A stretch of DNA of 64,000 nucleotides from Acuticoccus kalidii. GTDB taxonomy: Bacteria; Pseudomonadota; Alphaproteobacteria; Rhizobiales; Amorphaceae. Under the pieces are notes generated by a model that made no database searches, was not told the origin of the DNA, and saw nothing but the letters and a program-made list of their open reading frames with translations. A program made the translations under genes and the position numbers. Location: positions 124,001-188,000 of the forward strand of contig NZ_JAKGCS010000006.1 in assembly GCF_021556395.1 (NCBI RefSeq), read 5' to 3'. Of the stretch, positions 52,550 to 62,235 are shown piece by piece. Each line of letters starts with the position of its first letter. Position 1 is the first letter of the stretch.

Positions 52550-54214
52550 TCAGTCCTTCGGCAGGAGGCGGCTCAGCGTGTCGATGGTGTCGGCCTCGCC
52601 GGGTGGTTTGTCCCACCTGAGGCGGGCGACGCGGGGAAAGCGCATCGCGACGCCGGACTTGTGGCGCGTCGAGCGCTGCAATCCCTCGAACGCGACTTCG
52701 AGGACGAGGCCGGTCTCGCGCGTGTGGACGACCTCGCGCACCGGGCCGAAGCGGTCGACCGTGTTGTTGCGCACGAACTTGTCGATTTCCTTCAGCTCGT
52801 CGTCGGTGAAGCCGAAATAGGCCTTGCCGACGGGGACGAGCCCATCCGCCCCGTTCTCGCCGGTCCAGACGCCGAAAGTGTAGTCCGAATAAAAGGACGA
52901 GCGCTTTCCCGATCCGCGCTGCGCGTACATGAGGACGGCGTCGACCGTGAAGGGATCGCGCTTCCATTTGTACCACGGGCCTTTCGGCCGGCCGGGCACA
53001 TAGAGGCTGTCGAGCCGCTTCAGCATCACCCCTTCGACCGCGGCGGCGTCCGAGCCCGCCCCGGCGCTCGCCGGATCGGCGCGTGCGGCGGCGATATCGG
53101 CCCATGTCTCGAAGGCGAGTGTGGGGGAGATGTCGAACATCGGACCCGCCGTTTCGAGGAAGGCGGCGAGCCGGGCGCGCCGCTCGACATAGGGAAGGGC
53201 GCGCAGATCCTCCGTGCCGTCACTCAGGATGTCGTAGGCGCGGATCCGGGGCGGAAACTCGCGCATCAGCTTGGGGCTCACCGTCTTCCGGTTGAGCCGC
53301 TGCTGGAGGACGTTGAACGACTGGACGGCGTCGTCGCGCACGATCAGAAGCTCGCCGTCGAGCGCGCCCTCGAAATCGACGGCGTCGACGATGTCGGGGA
53401 AGGTCGCCGAGATGTCCTCCCCGGTGCGCGAATAGAGCCGGACGACGCGGCGGCCGGACGGCTCGCGCCCCGCCGCGACTTCGAGACGGATTCCGTCCCA
53501 CTTCCATTCCGCGGCGAAGGCGGCCGGATCTTCGGTGCGTTCGAGCTCGTCGAGATCGGTGGCGTTCGCCAGCATCGGCGGGCGGAACGGAGCCGGGTTG
53601 GTGTTGGAGGGGGCGGGTCCGCGGCCTTCGATCCAGGCAAAGAGCGGCTCGTAAGGCGGCGACAGGCCGTGCCAGACCTCCTCGACCGCATTCACCTCGA
53701 TGCCGCCATAGCGGGCGACGGCGGTCTTCGCGAGCCGTGCGCTGACGCCGACGCGCAACGCGCCCGTGATCAATTTGAGGAGCGCCCAACGGCCGATTTC
53801 GTCGAGATGGTCGAGCCATTCGGCGAGCTGACCGGGGAGGGCGGCCTTTCCCATCGTCTCCAATGTGCGGATCACCTCGGACAAAGCCGGGCTCGATGGG
53901 GGATCGTTGTGGCCGATGAGCGGCGGCGTTTCCGGCGGCGGCTTGCGCGGCCACATGAGAGCGACCGTTTCGGACAGATCGCCGACATAATCGCGCGACA
54001 GGGCGAAGAGGACCGGATCCGTCCGCTCGGCGATGAGCGCGCGGATCAGGCCGGGCTTGGCGTTCTGAAACGACAGCGAATCAGTGAGCGCGGCGAGCGC
54101 ATAGCCCCGCTCGGGATCGGGGGCGGCGCGGAAATACGCCTCCATGAGGGCGAGCTTGCCGTTGCGGCGCGGCTCGTAGCTCAATCGGTCGAGGAGAAGG
54201 GCGAAGGCCTGCAT
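52550..54214 (-). CDS. ATP-dependent DNA ligase (bacterial repair-associated type)
   Basis: A 554-residue ligase. An N-terminal DNA-binding domain (1-200) precedes the adenylation domain with nucleotidyl lysine Lys238 in EWKWDGIRLE, LDGELLI, EGVMLKR and the WYKWKRDP motif V. The C-terminal OB fold includes YTFGVW and the final MRFPRVARLRWDKP. This is the ligase type found in clusters with an Lhr-like helicase, the PdeM phosphoesterase and a beta-lactamase-fold exonuclease. It seals nicks with ATP, in addition to the NAD-dependent LigA. Helicase and PdeM are 5.5 kb away and the exonuclease is not in this window. Confidence 0.93.
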   Translation of the reverse strand: MQAFALLLDRLSYEPRRNGKLALMEAYFRAAPDPERGYALAALTDSLSFQNAKPGLIRALIAERTDPVLFALSRDYVGDLSETVALMWPRKPPPETPPLIGHNDPPSSPALSEVIRTLETMGKAALPGQLAEWLDHLDEIGRWALLKLITGALRVGVSARLAKTAVARYGGIEVNAVEEVWHGLSPPYEPLFAWIEGRGPAPSNTNPAPFRPPMLANATDLDELERTEDPAAFAAEWKWDGIRLEVAAGREPSGRRVVRLYSRTGEDISATFPDIVDAVDFEGALDGELLIVRDDAVQSFNVLQQRLNRKTVSPKLMREFPPRIRAYDILSDGTEDLRALPYVERRARLAAFLETAGPMFDISPTLAFETWADIAAARADPASAGAGSDAAAVEGVMLKRLDSLYVPGRPKGPWYKWKRDPFTVDAVLMYAQRGSGKRSSFYSDYTFGVWTGENGADGLVPVGKAYFGFTDDELKEIDKFVRNNTVDRFGPVREVVHTRETGLVLEVAFEGLQRSTRHKSGVAMRFPRVARLRWDKPPGEADTIDTLSRLLPKD

Positions 54215-54365
54215 CGCATCAGAAGTAGGATCCTCACCCCCGAAAGGACAGATGCGCCGCGCGAGCGGGAGAGGATGGGCCGGCCCTCGGTCCGTGTCGC
54301 GTCACGCCGGCGCCGACTGGGCGCCGATCCGAAGAGCGGCGTCCGCGGCCGGATCGCATGGTGGA

Positions 54366-54566
54366 TTACCAGCGGCAGATCCGGCGGGTCTCGAACACAT
54401 AGGTCCCGGAATGAGGCGACCAGACGCGGACGCGCTTTGCGATGCAACGGCGGCCGTAAAAGTCGGTCACGAGGAAGGGCGTGACGTGGCGGTGGTGGCG
54501 ATGGCCGTGGCCGTGCCGGGCGTCATGCCGCCGCCGCTCCCTTTTCCGCCGGCGCGGCCGCCGCAA
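54366..54566 (-). pseudogene. His/Arg-rich small ORF, possible remnant of an exported protein
   Basis: The last 50 or so codons read like the C-terminus of small exported rhizobial proteins: HGHGHRHHRH, then a basic region with two cysteines ending ETRRICRW. No credible start exists. The nearest TTG falls inside the terminator of the upstream coiled-coil gene, and a GTG further in would leave 34 residues. It may be a decayed gene or a chance frame. The rest of the 404 bases between the ligase and the coiled-coil gene holds only that terminator. Confidence 0.25.
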
Positions 54567-54590
54567 AAGAAAACGCGGCCGAAGCCGCGT
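54564..54590 (-). terminator. Terminator of the coiled-coil protein gene
   Basis: A 7-bp stem (54573-54579 with 54584-54590), a TTCG tetraloop on the minus strand and then TTTTCTTTT. It begins 28 bases after the stop codon. Confidence 0.92.
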
Positions 54591-54618
54591 TGTCAGGGTC
54601 GCGATGATGGCGCCGCGA

Positions 54619-56253
54619 TTATTGGGCGGGCGCCGTCTCGGCCGGGGTCTCCGGCGCGCTCTGCGTGGGAGCGGAGTTCGAGGGAGCCGGGGTCGGTTCG
54701 GACTGTGCCGGTTCGGACTGTGCCGGTTCCGAGGGCGCCGGTTCCGCGGGCGCCGGCGCGGAGGGGGCCGGTTCAGCCGGGGCCGGGGCCGCCTGGGCCG
54801 GAGCGGTAGCGGCCGGCGCGGCCGGCGCCGGCGGCGCGTTTTCCGCCGCGCGACGCGAGCGCTGGAGCGCATCGATTTCGGAGATCAGATCGTTCCGCTG
54901 GCGGCGCCACAGATCGACGTCCTTGCGCAGCGAATCGACCTCGTTCTCCAGCGTCGCCTTCCGGCCGCCGAACTCGCCTTCCATGCTCGTGAGGCGGCGC
55001 TGAACGTCCGACAACTCGGCCTCGGCGCGGGCGATCTGTTGCTGAACGTCGAACTGATCGCTCTTCAACTGCTCGACCTCGCCCTTCAGCGTGTCGCGCT
55101 GCTGGGTCAGATCGTCGACCGAATCCTGCGCGCTGTCCTGCTGCCGGCTGAGCGAGGCGGTCGCGTCCTCAAGGCTCGCTTGCGCCGCCTCGAGCTCTGC
55201 GAGCGCGGCCTGCACGGTCGCGTGCCGGCTCTCGAGATCGTCGACTTCGCCGCTCGTCGCGTCACGCGACTTCGTCAGCTCCGCGATCTCGTCATTGAGC
55301 GCCGACAAGTCGGCCTCGAGCGCGCTCTTCGTCTCGGTCATGGTAGCGACGTCGCTCTTCGCCGTTTCGAGCGCGGCCGCGGCCGTGTCGCTTTCGCTCT
55401 GCAGCGTGGCGACTGCGTCGGACAGCGTGTCGCGCTCCTTCGTGAGGTCGGCGACCTCGGCTTCGAGCGCCGACTTCTCCTCGGTGAGCGCGTCGGTTTC
55501 GTTCGTGAGGTCGGCCTTGTCGTCGTTGAGGTCTTCGACCTCGTCGGAGAGCGCGGCCTTCTCGCTCTGCAGCGTTTCGATCTCCGCCGTCAGGTTGTCG
55601 TGCTCGGCGCTCGTGGTCTCGAGCTCGCTCCGCGCAGTGGCGATGCGCTCTTCCGTTTCGGACAGGGTCGCCGTGATCTCTTCGGCCTGGCTCTCCAGCG
55701 CGGCGAGCTCCTCGCGTGCCTTCGCCTCTGCGGCGGCCGCCTCGTCGCGGTTTGCGCTGGCGGTCTCGGCGCCGGCCTCGGCTTCGGCGAGGCTCGCGCG
55801 GGCCGCTTCCAGATTGGTCTGCAGCTCTTGCAGCTCGCTCTTCGCCGTTTCGGCGGAGGTGCGGGCGGTGTTCATGTCGTTGGTGAGCGAGGCGATGGTG
55901 CCTTCGAGGTCGGACCGCTCTGCCTCGCGGGACTGCAACGAGCCCTCCGCGGTGGACAGGCGCGCGTCCAACGTGGCCTCCTGGCCGGTCAGATCCTCGA
56001 TCGTCGCTTCGAGCGTCGTGCGCTCTTCGGTGGCTTTCTCGATCGCCGCCTCGATCTCCTCGAGCGAGCCGGACCGGTCGGTCAGGGTCGATATCTCGTC
56101 CTGGAGGCGGGACGCTTCGGACTCGGCAGTGGCCGTGGCGTCGGCGAGACGGGCCGAAAGATCCTCACTCTCGCGATAGAAATAGACGGCGGCGCCGAGC
56201 GCCGCGAGCGCGACGACGACGAGGACGACGACCGAAGGGCTACGAGCGTACAT
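54619..56253 (-). CDS. Membrane-anchored coiled-coil protein with Pro/Ala-rich tail
   Basis: A 544-residue protein. One N-terminal transmembrane segment (VVVLVVVALAALGAAVYFY, residues 8-26) precedes about 440 residues of heptad-rich coiled coil full of Glu, Ala, Leu and Thr (35-475). A Pro/Ala/Glu/Ser tail follows with short repeats such as AQSEPAQSEP. The coiled coil would extend into the periplasm if the N-terminus is inside. No enzymatic domain is visible. A structural or septum/envelope-spacing role is possible but unproven. The start has an AAGGAG site. A strong terminator follows. Confidence 0.8.
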   Translation of the reverse strand: MYARSPSVVVLVVVALAALGAAVYFYRESEDLSARLADATATAESEASRLQDEISTLTDRSGSLEEIEAAIEKATEERTTLEATIEDLTGQEATLDARLSTAEGSLQSREAERSDLEGTIASLTNDMNTARTSAETAKSELQELQTNLEAARASLAEAEAGAETASANRDEAAAAEAKAREELAALESQAEEITATLSETEERIATARSELETTSAEHDNLTAEIETLQSEKAALSDEVEDLNDDKADLTNETDALTEEKSALEAEVADLTKERDTLSDAVATLQSESDTAAAALETAKSDVATMTETKSALEADLSALNDEIAELTKSRDATSGEVDDLESRHATVQAALAELEAAQASLEDATASLSRQQDSAQDSVDDLTQQRDTLKGEVEQLKSDQFDVQQQIARAEAELSDVQRRLTSMEGEFGGRKATLENEVDSLRKDVDLWRRQRNDLISEIDALQRSRRAAENAPPAPAAPAATAPAQAAPAPAEPAPSAPAPAEPAPSEPAQSEPAQSEPTPAPSNSAPTQSAPETPAETAPAQ

Positions 56254-56620
56254 ATCGCTGCAAGTCTCCTTTTTAGCGATTGACGTCTGCCTCTATGGAG
56301 CGACGACAGGCTGTTGTCGACCAGGTGTTGGCCCTCCATCCAATTTTCTTGCGCCTGTCACAATTTTGGTGACGCTTCTCCTCACAAACATTTTAGATCG
56401 CGGCCGCCTTACTGTAGTCGACCTGTTAACATTCTGGGCTATCGGGCGATCTTGCCTGCAACGCCCTGTTCGTCAGGCGAACGAATAGTCCGCAACGGGG
56501 GCGCTGCGACCGCCAAGGCTGCGGCATGAATGGGGCGCAGGCCGAGTTCTGTTGACGGCGCGCGGGCGGTCACGCTCTTCTGGGCAACATGGTTCGCATT
56601 GCGCGAAGGGGGATCGATCC
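56254..56620. other. Divergent intergenic region, no gene seen
   Basis: The 367 bases between the coiled-coil gene and the phosphatase gene hold both promoters. It is AT-richer at 56335-56450. No hairpin or open frame with a ribosome-binding site was found. Confidence 0.6.
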
Positions 56621-58681
56621 ATGACGCTTCGGACTATGGTTCGGCCGGCTGTCCTGCCGTGCCTTTTGATGACGGCAATGTCGGCTCCGGCCCTCGCACA
56701 GGATGCCGAGCCCGCCGTCACCCTGCAGCTTCTCCATACCTCCGATCTCGAAGGCAACGCCGACGCGGTGGAGAATGCGCCGAACTTCGCCGCGATCGTC
56801 GAATCCCTGATGGGCGATTACGAGACGAGCCTCCTCATCTCCGCCGGTGACAACTTCATCCCGAGCCCCTTTTCCCTCGCCGCGGGCACCAGCGATCCGG
56901 ACGTGCGCGCCCGCCTCAACGCCGCGCTCAACGCCGCGATGTCCGAGGTGACGGGCGAGACGCACGAGGCGCTCGAAAGCGCGCCGGGCCGGTTCGACAT
57001 CGCGATCATGAACGTGATCGGCTTCGATGCCTCCGCCCTCGGCAACCACGAACTCGATTTCGGCCAGGCGTCCCTCCTCGACGTGATCGCCCCGGCCGGC
57101 GACGGCAAGACCTGGGTCGGCAGCCTCTTTCCCTTTCTGTCGGCCAATCTCACCGTCGGGCCGCAAAGCGTGCTCGACCCGATCTTCTCCCCCGGCATCG
57201 GTGCGGACGAGGACGGCGCGGGGACGATCGCGCCCTATACGGTGATCGAGAAGAATGGCGAGCGTTTCGGCGTGATCGGCATCACGACGCCTCTTCTCGC
57301 GACCATCTCGTCGACCAAAGGCGACCCCAACAATCCGCACGACGATATCGGCACGAGGCCCAACCGTGACGATATGCTGGCGCTCGCGGGCGTCATTCAA
57401 CCCATCATCGACGAAGTGGAGGCGCAAGGGATCGACAAGATCATCCTCACCTCGCACCTCCAACAGATCGCGCTCGAGGTGGAGCTCGCCGAGCTTCTCG
57501 ACGGGGTCGATATCATCATCGCCGGCGGCTCGGACACGCGCCTTGCCGACGACACGGACCGGCTGCGGGACGGCGACGAGGCACAGGGCCCCTATCCGAT
57601 CTTCCGCGAGGACGAGATGGGCAACCCCGTCGCGATCGTCTCGACCGATGGGCAGCTCACTTATGTCGGCCGCCTGGTGATCGGCTTCGATGCGGACGGG
57701 CGCATCATACCGTCGACCGTCGATCCCGCGGTGTCGGGTGCCTACGCGAGCGACGACGAGGCCGTGCTGGAGGCGACCGGCGCTCCCGATATCAGCGCGG
57801 CGATCACCGCATCGCCGAAGGGGCGCGTGGTGCGCGATCTCGTCCGCGTCATCGAGGAATCGGCGCTCGACGTGTCGGGCCGCAACTATTTCGCCGACGT
57901 CACGGTCGATCTCAATGGCGATCGCGAGCCCGGCGTGCGGACGGAGGAGACCAATCTCGGCAACCTCACCGCGGACGCCAATCTCGCTTATGCGAACGAA
58001 TTGTCCGACAGCCCGGTGCTGATCTCGCTGAAGAATGGCGGCGGCATCCGCGATTCGATCCCGAACGACGACGGAAAGATCTCCGAGCTCGAAATCCAGC
58101 AGGCCCTCGCCTTCAACAACGGGCTGACGCTCATCACCCTGTCGCCGCAGCAGCTCCTCGAGGTGTTGGATTACGCCGTGTCCGGGAGCGAGTACGACGC
58201 CCAAGGCAAGCCGCTCAACGCGCAAGGTCGCTTTCCGCAGGTGGCCGGCCTGCGCTTTTCCTTCGATCCGCTCCTGGAGCCCGGCGAACGGGTGCAGGAC
58301 GTCACGCTTCTCGGCACGGGGCCCGAGGGGGTGGACGTCAAGATCATCGAGAATGGCGACCTGACGCGAGCGGCTGATCAATTCGCGGTCGGCATCCGCG
58401 CGGTCTCGCTGAATTTCCTGGTCGATGGCGGGGATGGCTATCCTTACCCGTCCTTCGTCTCGAAGGATCCGAAATTCGCCAACGTCGTGCAGCTTCTGAA
58501 GCGCGACGTGATCGCCGACGGGGCGGCGACCTTCACCAATGTCGGGACCGAGCAGGACGCGCTCGCCGAATATCTCGCCGCCCAAGAGGGCCCTGTGTCG
58601 ATCGCGGACACGAAGCCGGCCGAGGATCAGCGGATCCTCAATCTCGCCGTCCCCGGCGTCGTCGACACCGACGATCTCTGA
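56621..58681 (+). CDS. Exported bifunctional metallophosphatase / 5'-nucleotidase
   Basis: A 686-residue periplasmic enzyme with a signal peptide (LPCLLMTAMSAPALAQ). The N-terminal metallophosphatase domain has LHTSDLEGN, SAGDNF, GNHELDFG and TSHLQQ. The C-terminal 5'-nucleotidase domain has ISLKNGGGIRDS and the FLVDGGDGYPYPSF block. It hydrolyses nucleotides or other phosphate esters outside the cytoplasm. The usual GHxH metal motif is replaced by GGSDTR, a variant seen in some alkaline-phosphatase-like members. The ATG at 56621 gives a proper signal peptide, and the frame from 56552 does not. Confidence 0.88.
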   Translation: MTLRTMVRPAVLPCLLMTAMSAPALAQDAEPAVTLQLLHTSDLEGNADAVENAPNFAAIVESLMGDYETSLLISAGDNFIPSPFSLAAGTSDPDVRARLNAALNAAMSEVTGETHEALESAPGRFDIAIMNVIGFDASALGNHELDFGQASLLDVIAPAGDGKTWVGSLFPFLSANLTVGPQSVLDPIFSPGIGADEDGAGTIAPYTVIEKNGERFGVIGITTPLLATISSTKGDPNNPHDDIGTRPNRDDMLALAGVIQPIIDEVEAQGIDKIILTSHLQQIALEVELAELLDGVDIIIAGGSDTRLADDTDRLRDGDEAQGPYPIFREDEMGNPVAIVSTDGQLTYVGRLVIGFDADGRIIPSTVDPAVSGAYASDDEAVLEATGAPDISAAITASPKGRVVRDLVRVIEESALDVSGRNYFADVTVDLNGDREPGVRTEETNLGNLTADANLAYANELSDSPVLISLKNGGGIRDSIPNDDGKISELEIQQALAFNNGLTLITLSPQQLLEVLDYAVSGSEYDAQGKPLNAQGRFPQVAGLRFSFDPLLEPGERVQDVTLLGTGPEGVDVKIIENGDLTRAADQFAVGIRAVSLNFLVDGGDGYPYPSFVSKDPKFANVVQLLKRDVIADGAATFTNVGTEQDALAEYLAAQEGPVSIADTKPAEDQRILNLAVPGVVDTDDL

Positions 58682-58702
58682 CGGCGGCGGGTGCGGGCGG
58701 CG

Positions 58703-59584
58703 TCAGCCGTCGCCCGTCGGCAGGATCTCCGGCCCGCCGACGATCGTCGGATCGGGCGGGCCGGCGACGCGCTCGATGCGCGAATCGTAGTTGATCGCAC
58801 TGAGGATAATCTGCTGCGTCGCAATCCGCGCGCGCCGCTTGTCGTCCGCCCGCACGACGCGCCAGGGCGACTCGGGCGTATGGGTCCGGGCGAACATCTC
58901 GCCGATGGCGAGGGAGTAGGAATCCCAGCGCTTCAGACCCTCGACGTCGATCGAGGACAGCTTCCATTGTTTGAGCGGATCATCCTCGCGCGCCAACATG
59001 CGCCGCATCTGTTCGGCCCGGCTCACGGTGAGCCAGATCTTGAACAGGTGGATGCCGTCGGCGACGAGCATCCGCTCGAACTCCGGCGCCTGGCGGAAAA
59101 AGAGCGAGCGCGCCTCCTCGCTCGAAAAGTCGAAGACGCGCTCCACCACGGCGCGATTGTACCAGGAGCGGTCGAAGAACACGATCTCACCGGCGGTGGG
59201 CAGGTGATCGATATAGCGCTGGAAATACCATTGGCCCGCCTCCTGCTCGCTCGGCTTGCCGAGCGCGACGACGCGCGCACCCCGTGGATTGAGATTTTCG
59301 CGCAGGCGCTTGATCGATCCGCCTTTACCCGCGGCGTCCCGTCCCTCGAACACCACCGCGACCCGGGCGCCGGTCTTCCTGACCCATGACTGGAGCTTCA
59401 CCAGCTCGATCTGCAACGCCTTGCGCGCGTCGTTATAGGCCTTGTCCTCCATCGCCCCGTCATAGGGATATTTGGTCGACAGGATGTCGTCCTTGCCGGC
59501 GGCCTGGATCGCCTTTTTCAGCGGTTTGGGAAGCTCCTTGTTGAAATAGCGGGAGATTTCTCCGTCGAAGGGTAGGTCGGCCAT
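58703..59584 (-). CDS. ppk2: Polyphosphate kinase 2
   Basis: A 293-residue PPK2. Walker A is FEGRDAAGKGG and Walker B is FFDRSWYNRA, with the lid region following. PPK2 uses polyphosphate to phosphorylate GDP or ADP, or the reverse. The single-domain length fits class I. It converges with the phosphatase gene and diverges from the helicase gene. Alone in its transcript. Confidence 0.95.
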   Translation of the reverse strand: MADLPFDGEISRYFNKELPKPLKKAIQAAGKDDILSTKYPYDGAMEDKAYNDARKALQIELVKLQSWVRKTGARVAVVFEGRDAAGKGGSIKRLRENLNPRGARVVALGKPSEQEAGQWYFQRYIDHLPTAGEIVFFDRSWYNRAVVERVFDFSSEEARSLFFRQAPEFERMLVADGIHLFKIWLTVSRAEQMRRMLAREDDPLKQWKLSSIDVEGLKRWDSYSLAIGEMFARTHTPESPWRVVRADDKRRARIATQQIILSAINYDSRIERVAGPPDPTIVGGPEILPTGDG

Positions 59585-59721
59585 ATCGAATCCATCGGGT
59601 TGCAGGCATTCGCCCCGCCTCGTCGGCAGCTTGGGGTCAATTCGCGTCGGGCCGCAATGGATCGACCGGCGGCGCGAAAAAGGTCTGTCGCTCCGGCCAC
59701 CAACGCACTACGTTCCGCCCT

Positions 59722-62235
59722 GTGCAGAATGTTCTTGATCCGTCCCATCCTGTGCGCACGCTGCCCGAACCGTTCGCCGGATGGTTCGCGCACCGCGGCT
59801 GGACGCCGCGCGACCACCAGCTCGACCTCGTGGAGAAGGCCGAGGCGGGGCGGTCATCGCTCCTCATCGCACCGACGGGGGCGGGCAAGACGCTCGCCGG
59901 CTTCCTGCCGAGCCTCATCGATCTCGACCGGGAGAAACGGCGCCGCAACACGCCGCTGCGCGATGGGCCGCACACGCTTTATGTCTCGCCCCTCAAGGCG
60001 CTCGCGGTCGACATCGCGCGCAATCTCGGCGCGCCGATTGCGGAGATGGATCTTCCGATCACCATCGAGACGCGCACCGGCGACACGCCGCAAAGCCGCC
60101 GGCGACGCCAGAAGGAAAAGCCGCCCGACATCATGCTGACGACGGCCGAGCAGGTCGCCCTCCTGATCAGCCAAACGGACGCGGAGCGCTATTTCTCCGA
60201 GTTGAAGGTCGTCATCGTCGACGAGCTGCATTCGCTCGTCACCTCCAAGCGCGGCGATCTTCTCGCCCTCTGCCTCGCCCGGCTGCGGCGCTATGCGCCC
60301 GGTCTTCGCACCGTCGGCCTCTCCGCGACCGTCGCCGACCCCGATGCGCTGCGGGCCTGGCTGATGCCGCAGGACGGCGACCCGCCGGCACTGTCCGATC
60401 TCATCGTGGTGGAGGGCGGCGCGAAACCGGATCTGTCGATCCTGAAGACCGATCAGCGCGTCCCCTGGTCCGGCCATATGACGCGCTGGGCGGTGGGTGA
60501 CGTCTATGGCCTCATCAAGGCGCACAAGACGACGCTCGTCTTCGTCAACACGCGCTCCCAGGCCGAGCTCCTGTTCCACGAATTGTGGCGCATCAACGAG
60601 GATACGCTGCCGATCGCCCTCCATCATGGTTCGCTCCAGGTCGAGCAGCGGCGCAAGGTGGAGGCCGCGATGGGGCGCAACGCCCTGCGCGCGGTGGTCT
60701 GCACCTCGACGCTCGATCTCGGGATCGACTGGGGCGATGTCGATCTCGTCGTCCATGTCGGCGCGCCGAAGGGCGCGTCGCGTCTCGCCCAGCGGATCGG
60801 GCGGGCGAACCACCGGATGGACGAGCCGTCGAAGGCGATCCTCGTGCCGTCGAACCGCTTCGAGGTGATGGAGTGCCAGGCCGCGCTCGACGCGAGCTAT
60901 CTCGGCCACCAGGACACGCCGGCGATCAATGACGGCGCGATCGACGTCCTGTGCCAGCATGTTCTCGGCAGCGCCGTCGCGGAGGCCTTCGACGCCCTCG
61001 AACTCTATGACGAGATCGTCTCCACCTACGCCTACCGCAAACTCGATTGGGAGACGTTCGAGCGCGTGGTCGATTTCGTCGCCACCGGCGGTTACGCGCT
61101 ACGGGCCTATGAGCGCTATCAGAAGATCCGTCGGCGCAAAGACGGGCGCTGGCGGATCTCCCATCCGGCGATCGCCCAGCAATATCGTCTCAATATCGGG
61201 ACGATCGTCGAGCTCGCGTCGCTGCCGGTGCGGCTCGTGTCGCGCAAGAACGGCGTTCTCAAGGGGCGGGGGCCGATTCTCGGCCAGCTTGAAGAATATT
61301 TTCTGAACTCGCTCGCGCCGGGCGACACCTTCCTGTTCGCCGGCCAGGTGCTGCGGCTCGAGGCGGTGCGGGAGAACGAGGTTCTCGTCACCCGCACGAC
61401 GCAGACCGAGCCGAAGATTCCCTATTATGGCGGCTCGAAATTCCCGCTCACCACTTATCTCGCGAGCCGCGTCAGGGCGATGCTCGCCGACCCGGAGCGC
61501 CGCGCCGCGCTGCCCGACCAGGTGAAGGACTGGCTGGCCCTCCAAGGCGAGCGGTCGCGGCTTCCGAAGATGGACGAGCTCCTCGTCGAGACCTTTCCGC
61601 GCGCGAACCGGCACTATCTCGTCGCCTACCCGTTCGAGGGACGCCTCGCCCATCAGACGCTCGGGATGCTTCTGACGCGGCGGCTCGAGCGGCTCGGGCT
61701 CCACCCGATGGGCTTCGTCGCCTCCGACTATGCGATCGCGATCTGGTCCGTCGGCGACCTCTCCGCCTTCTTCGACGGCAAGCGCCACACGATGGCTTCG
61801 CTCTTCGCCGAGGACATGCTGGGTGACGATCTCGACGAATGGCTCGCCGATTCGATGCTCCTGAAACGGACCTTCCGGGCGTGCGCCCAGGTCGCCCAGC
61901 TCATCGAACGGCGCCATCCCGGCAAGGAGAAGACCGGGCGGCAGATCACCGTGTCGACCGATCTCGTCTATGACGTCCTGCGCTCGCACGAGCCGGACCA
62001 TGTGCTCCTGCGCGCGACATGGGCCGACGCGGCGACGGGGCTTCTCGACATCCGGCGCCTCGGGCAAATGCTCGCGCGCGTCAAACACGATATCGTGCAC
62101 CAGCGACTTGAGAAGATATCCCCACTCGCGGTGCCGATCATGCTCGAAATCGGGCGCGAGGTCGTTCAGGGTGAGGGCTCCGAGACCCTTCTCGCCGAAG
62201 CGGCGGATGCGTTGGTTCAGGAGGCGATGGCGTGA
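59722..62235 (+). CDS. DNA-ligase-associated DEXH-box helicase (Lhr-like)
   Basis: A superfamily 2 helicase of 837 residues. Motif I is APTGAGKTLAGF, motif II VIVDELHS, motif III LSATVAD. CTSTLDLGIDWGDVDLVVHVG and QRIGRANHR form motifs V-VI. A long C-terminal part typical of Lhr-type enzymes follows. The family travels with a DNA ligase and the PdeM phosphoesterase and is linked to DNA damage repair. The start is GTG at 59722, with GTG 59752 as an alternative. Neither has a clear ribosome-binding site. It is coupled to pdeM through a GTGA overlap. Confidence 0.94.
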   Translation: MQNVLDPSHPVRTLPEPFAGWFAHRGWTPRDHQLDLVEKAEAGRSSLLIAPTGAGKTLAGFLPSLIDLDREKRRRNTPLRDGPHTLYVSPLKALAVDIARNLGAPIAEMDLPITIETRTGDTPQSRRRRQKEKPPDIMLTTAEQVALLISQTDAERYFSELKVVIVDELHSLVTSKRGDLLALCLARLRRYAPGLRTVGLSATVADPDALRAWLMPQDGDPPALSDLIVVEGGAKPDLSILKTDQRVPWSGHMTRWAVGDVYGLIKAHKTTLVFVNTRSQAELLFHELWRINEDTLPIALHHGSLQVEQRRKVEAAMGRNALRAVVCTSTLDLGIDWGDVDLVVHVGAPKGASRLAQRIGRANHRMDEPSKAILVPSNRFEVMECQAALDASYLGHQDTPAINDGAIDVLCQHVLGSAVAEAFDALELYDEIVSTYAYRKLDWETFERVVDFVATGGYALRAYERYQKIRRRKDGRWRISHPAIAQQYRLNIGTIVELASLPVRLVSRKNGVLKGRGPILGQLEEYFLNSLAPGDTFLFAGQVLRLEAVRENEVLVTRTTQTEPKIPYYGGSKFPLTTYLASRVRAMLADPERRAALPDQVKDWLALQGERSRLPKMDELLVETFPRANRHYLVAYPFEGRLAHQTLGMLLTRRLERLGLHPMGFVASDYAIAIWSVGDLSAFFDGKRHTMASLFAEDMLGDDLDEWLADSMLLKRTFRACAQVAQLIERRHPGKEKTGRQITVSTDLVYDVLRSHEPDHVLLRATWADAATGLLDIRRLGQMLARVKHDIVHQRLEKISPLAVPIMLEIGREVVQGEGSETLLAEAADALVQEAMA

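Noticed and set aside
54252..54809. Plus-strand open frame across the ligase/coiled-coil gap
   Set aside because: Low-complexity Pro/Ala/Arg translation overlapping the coiled-coil gene, no ribosome-binding site, and it runs through a terminator.
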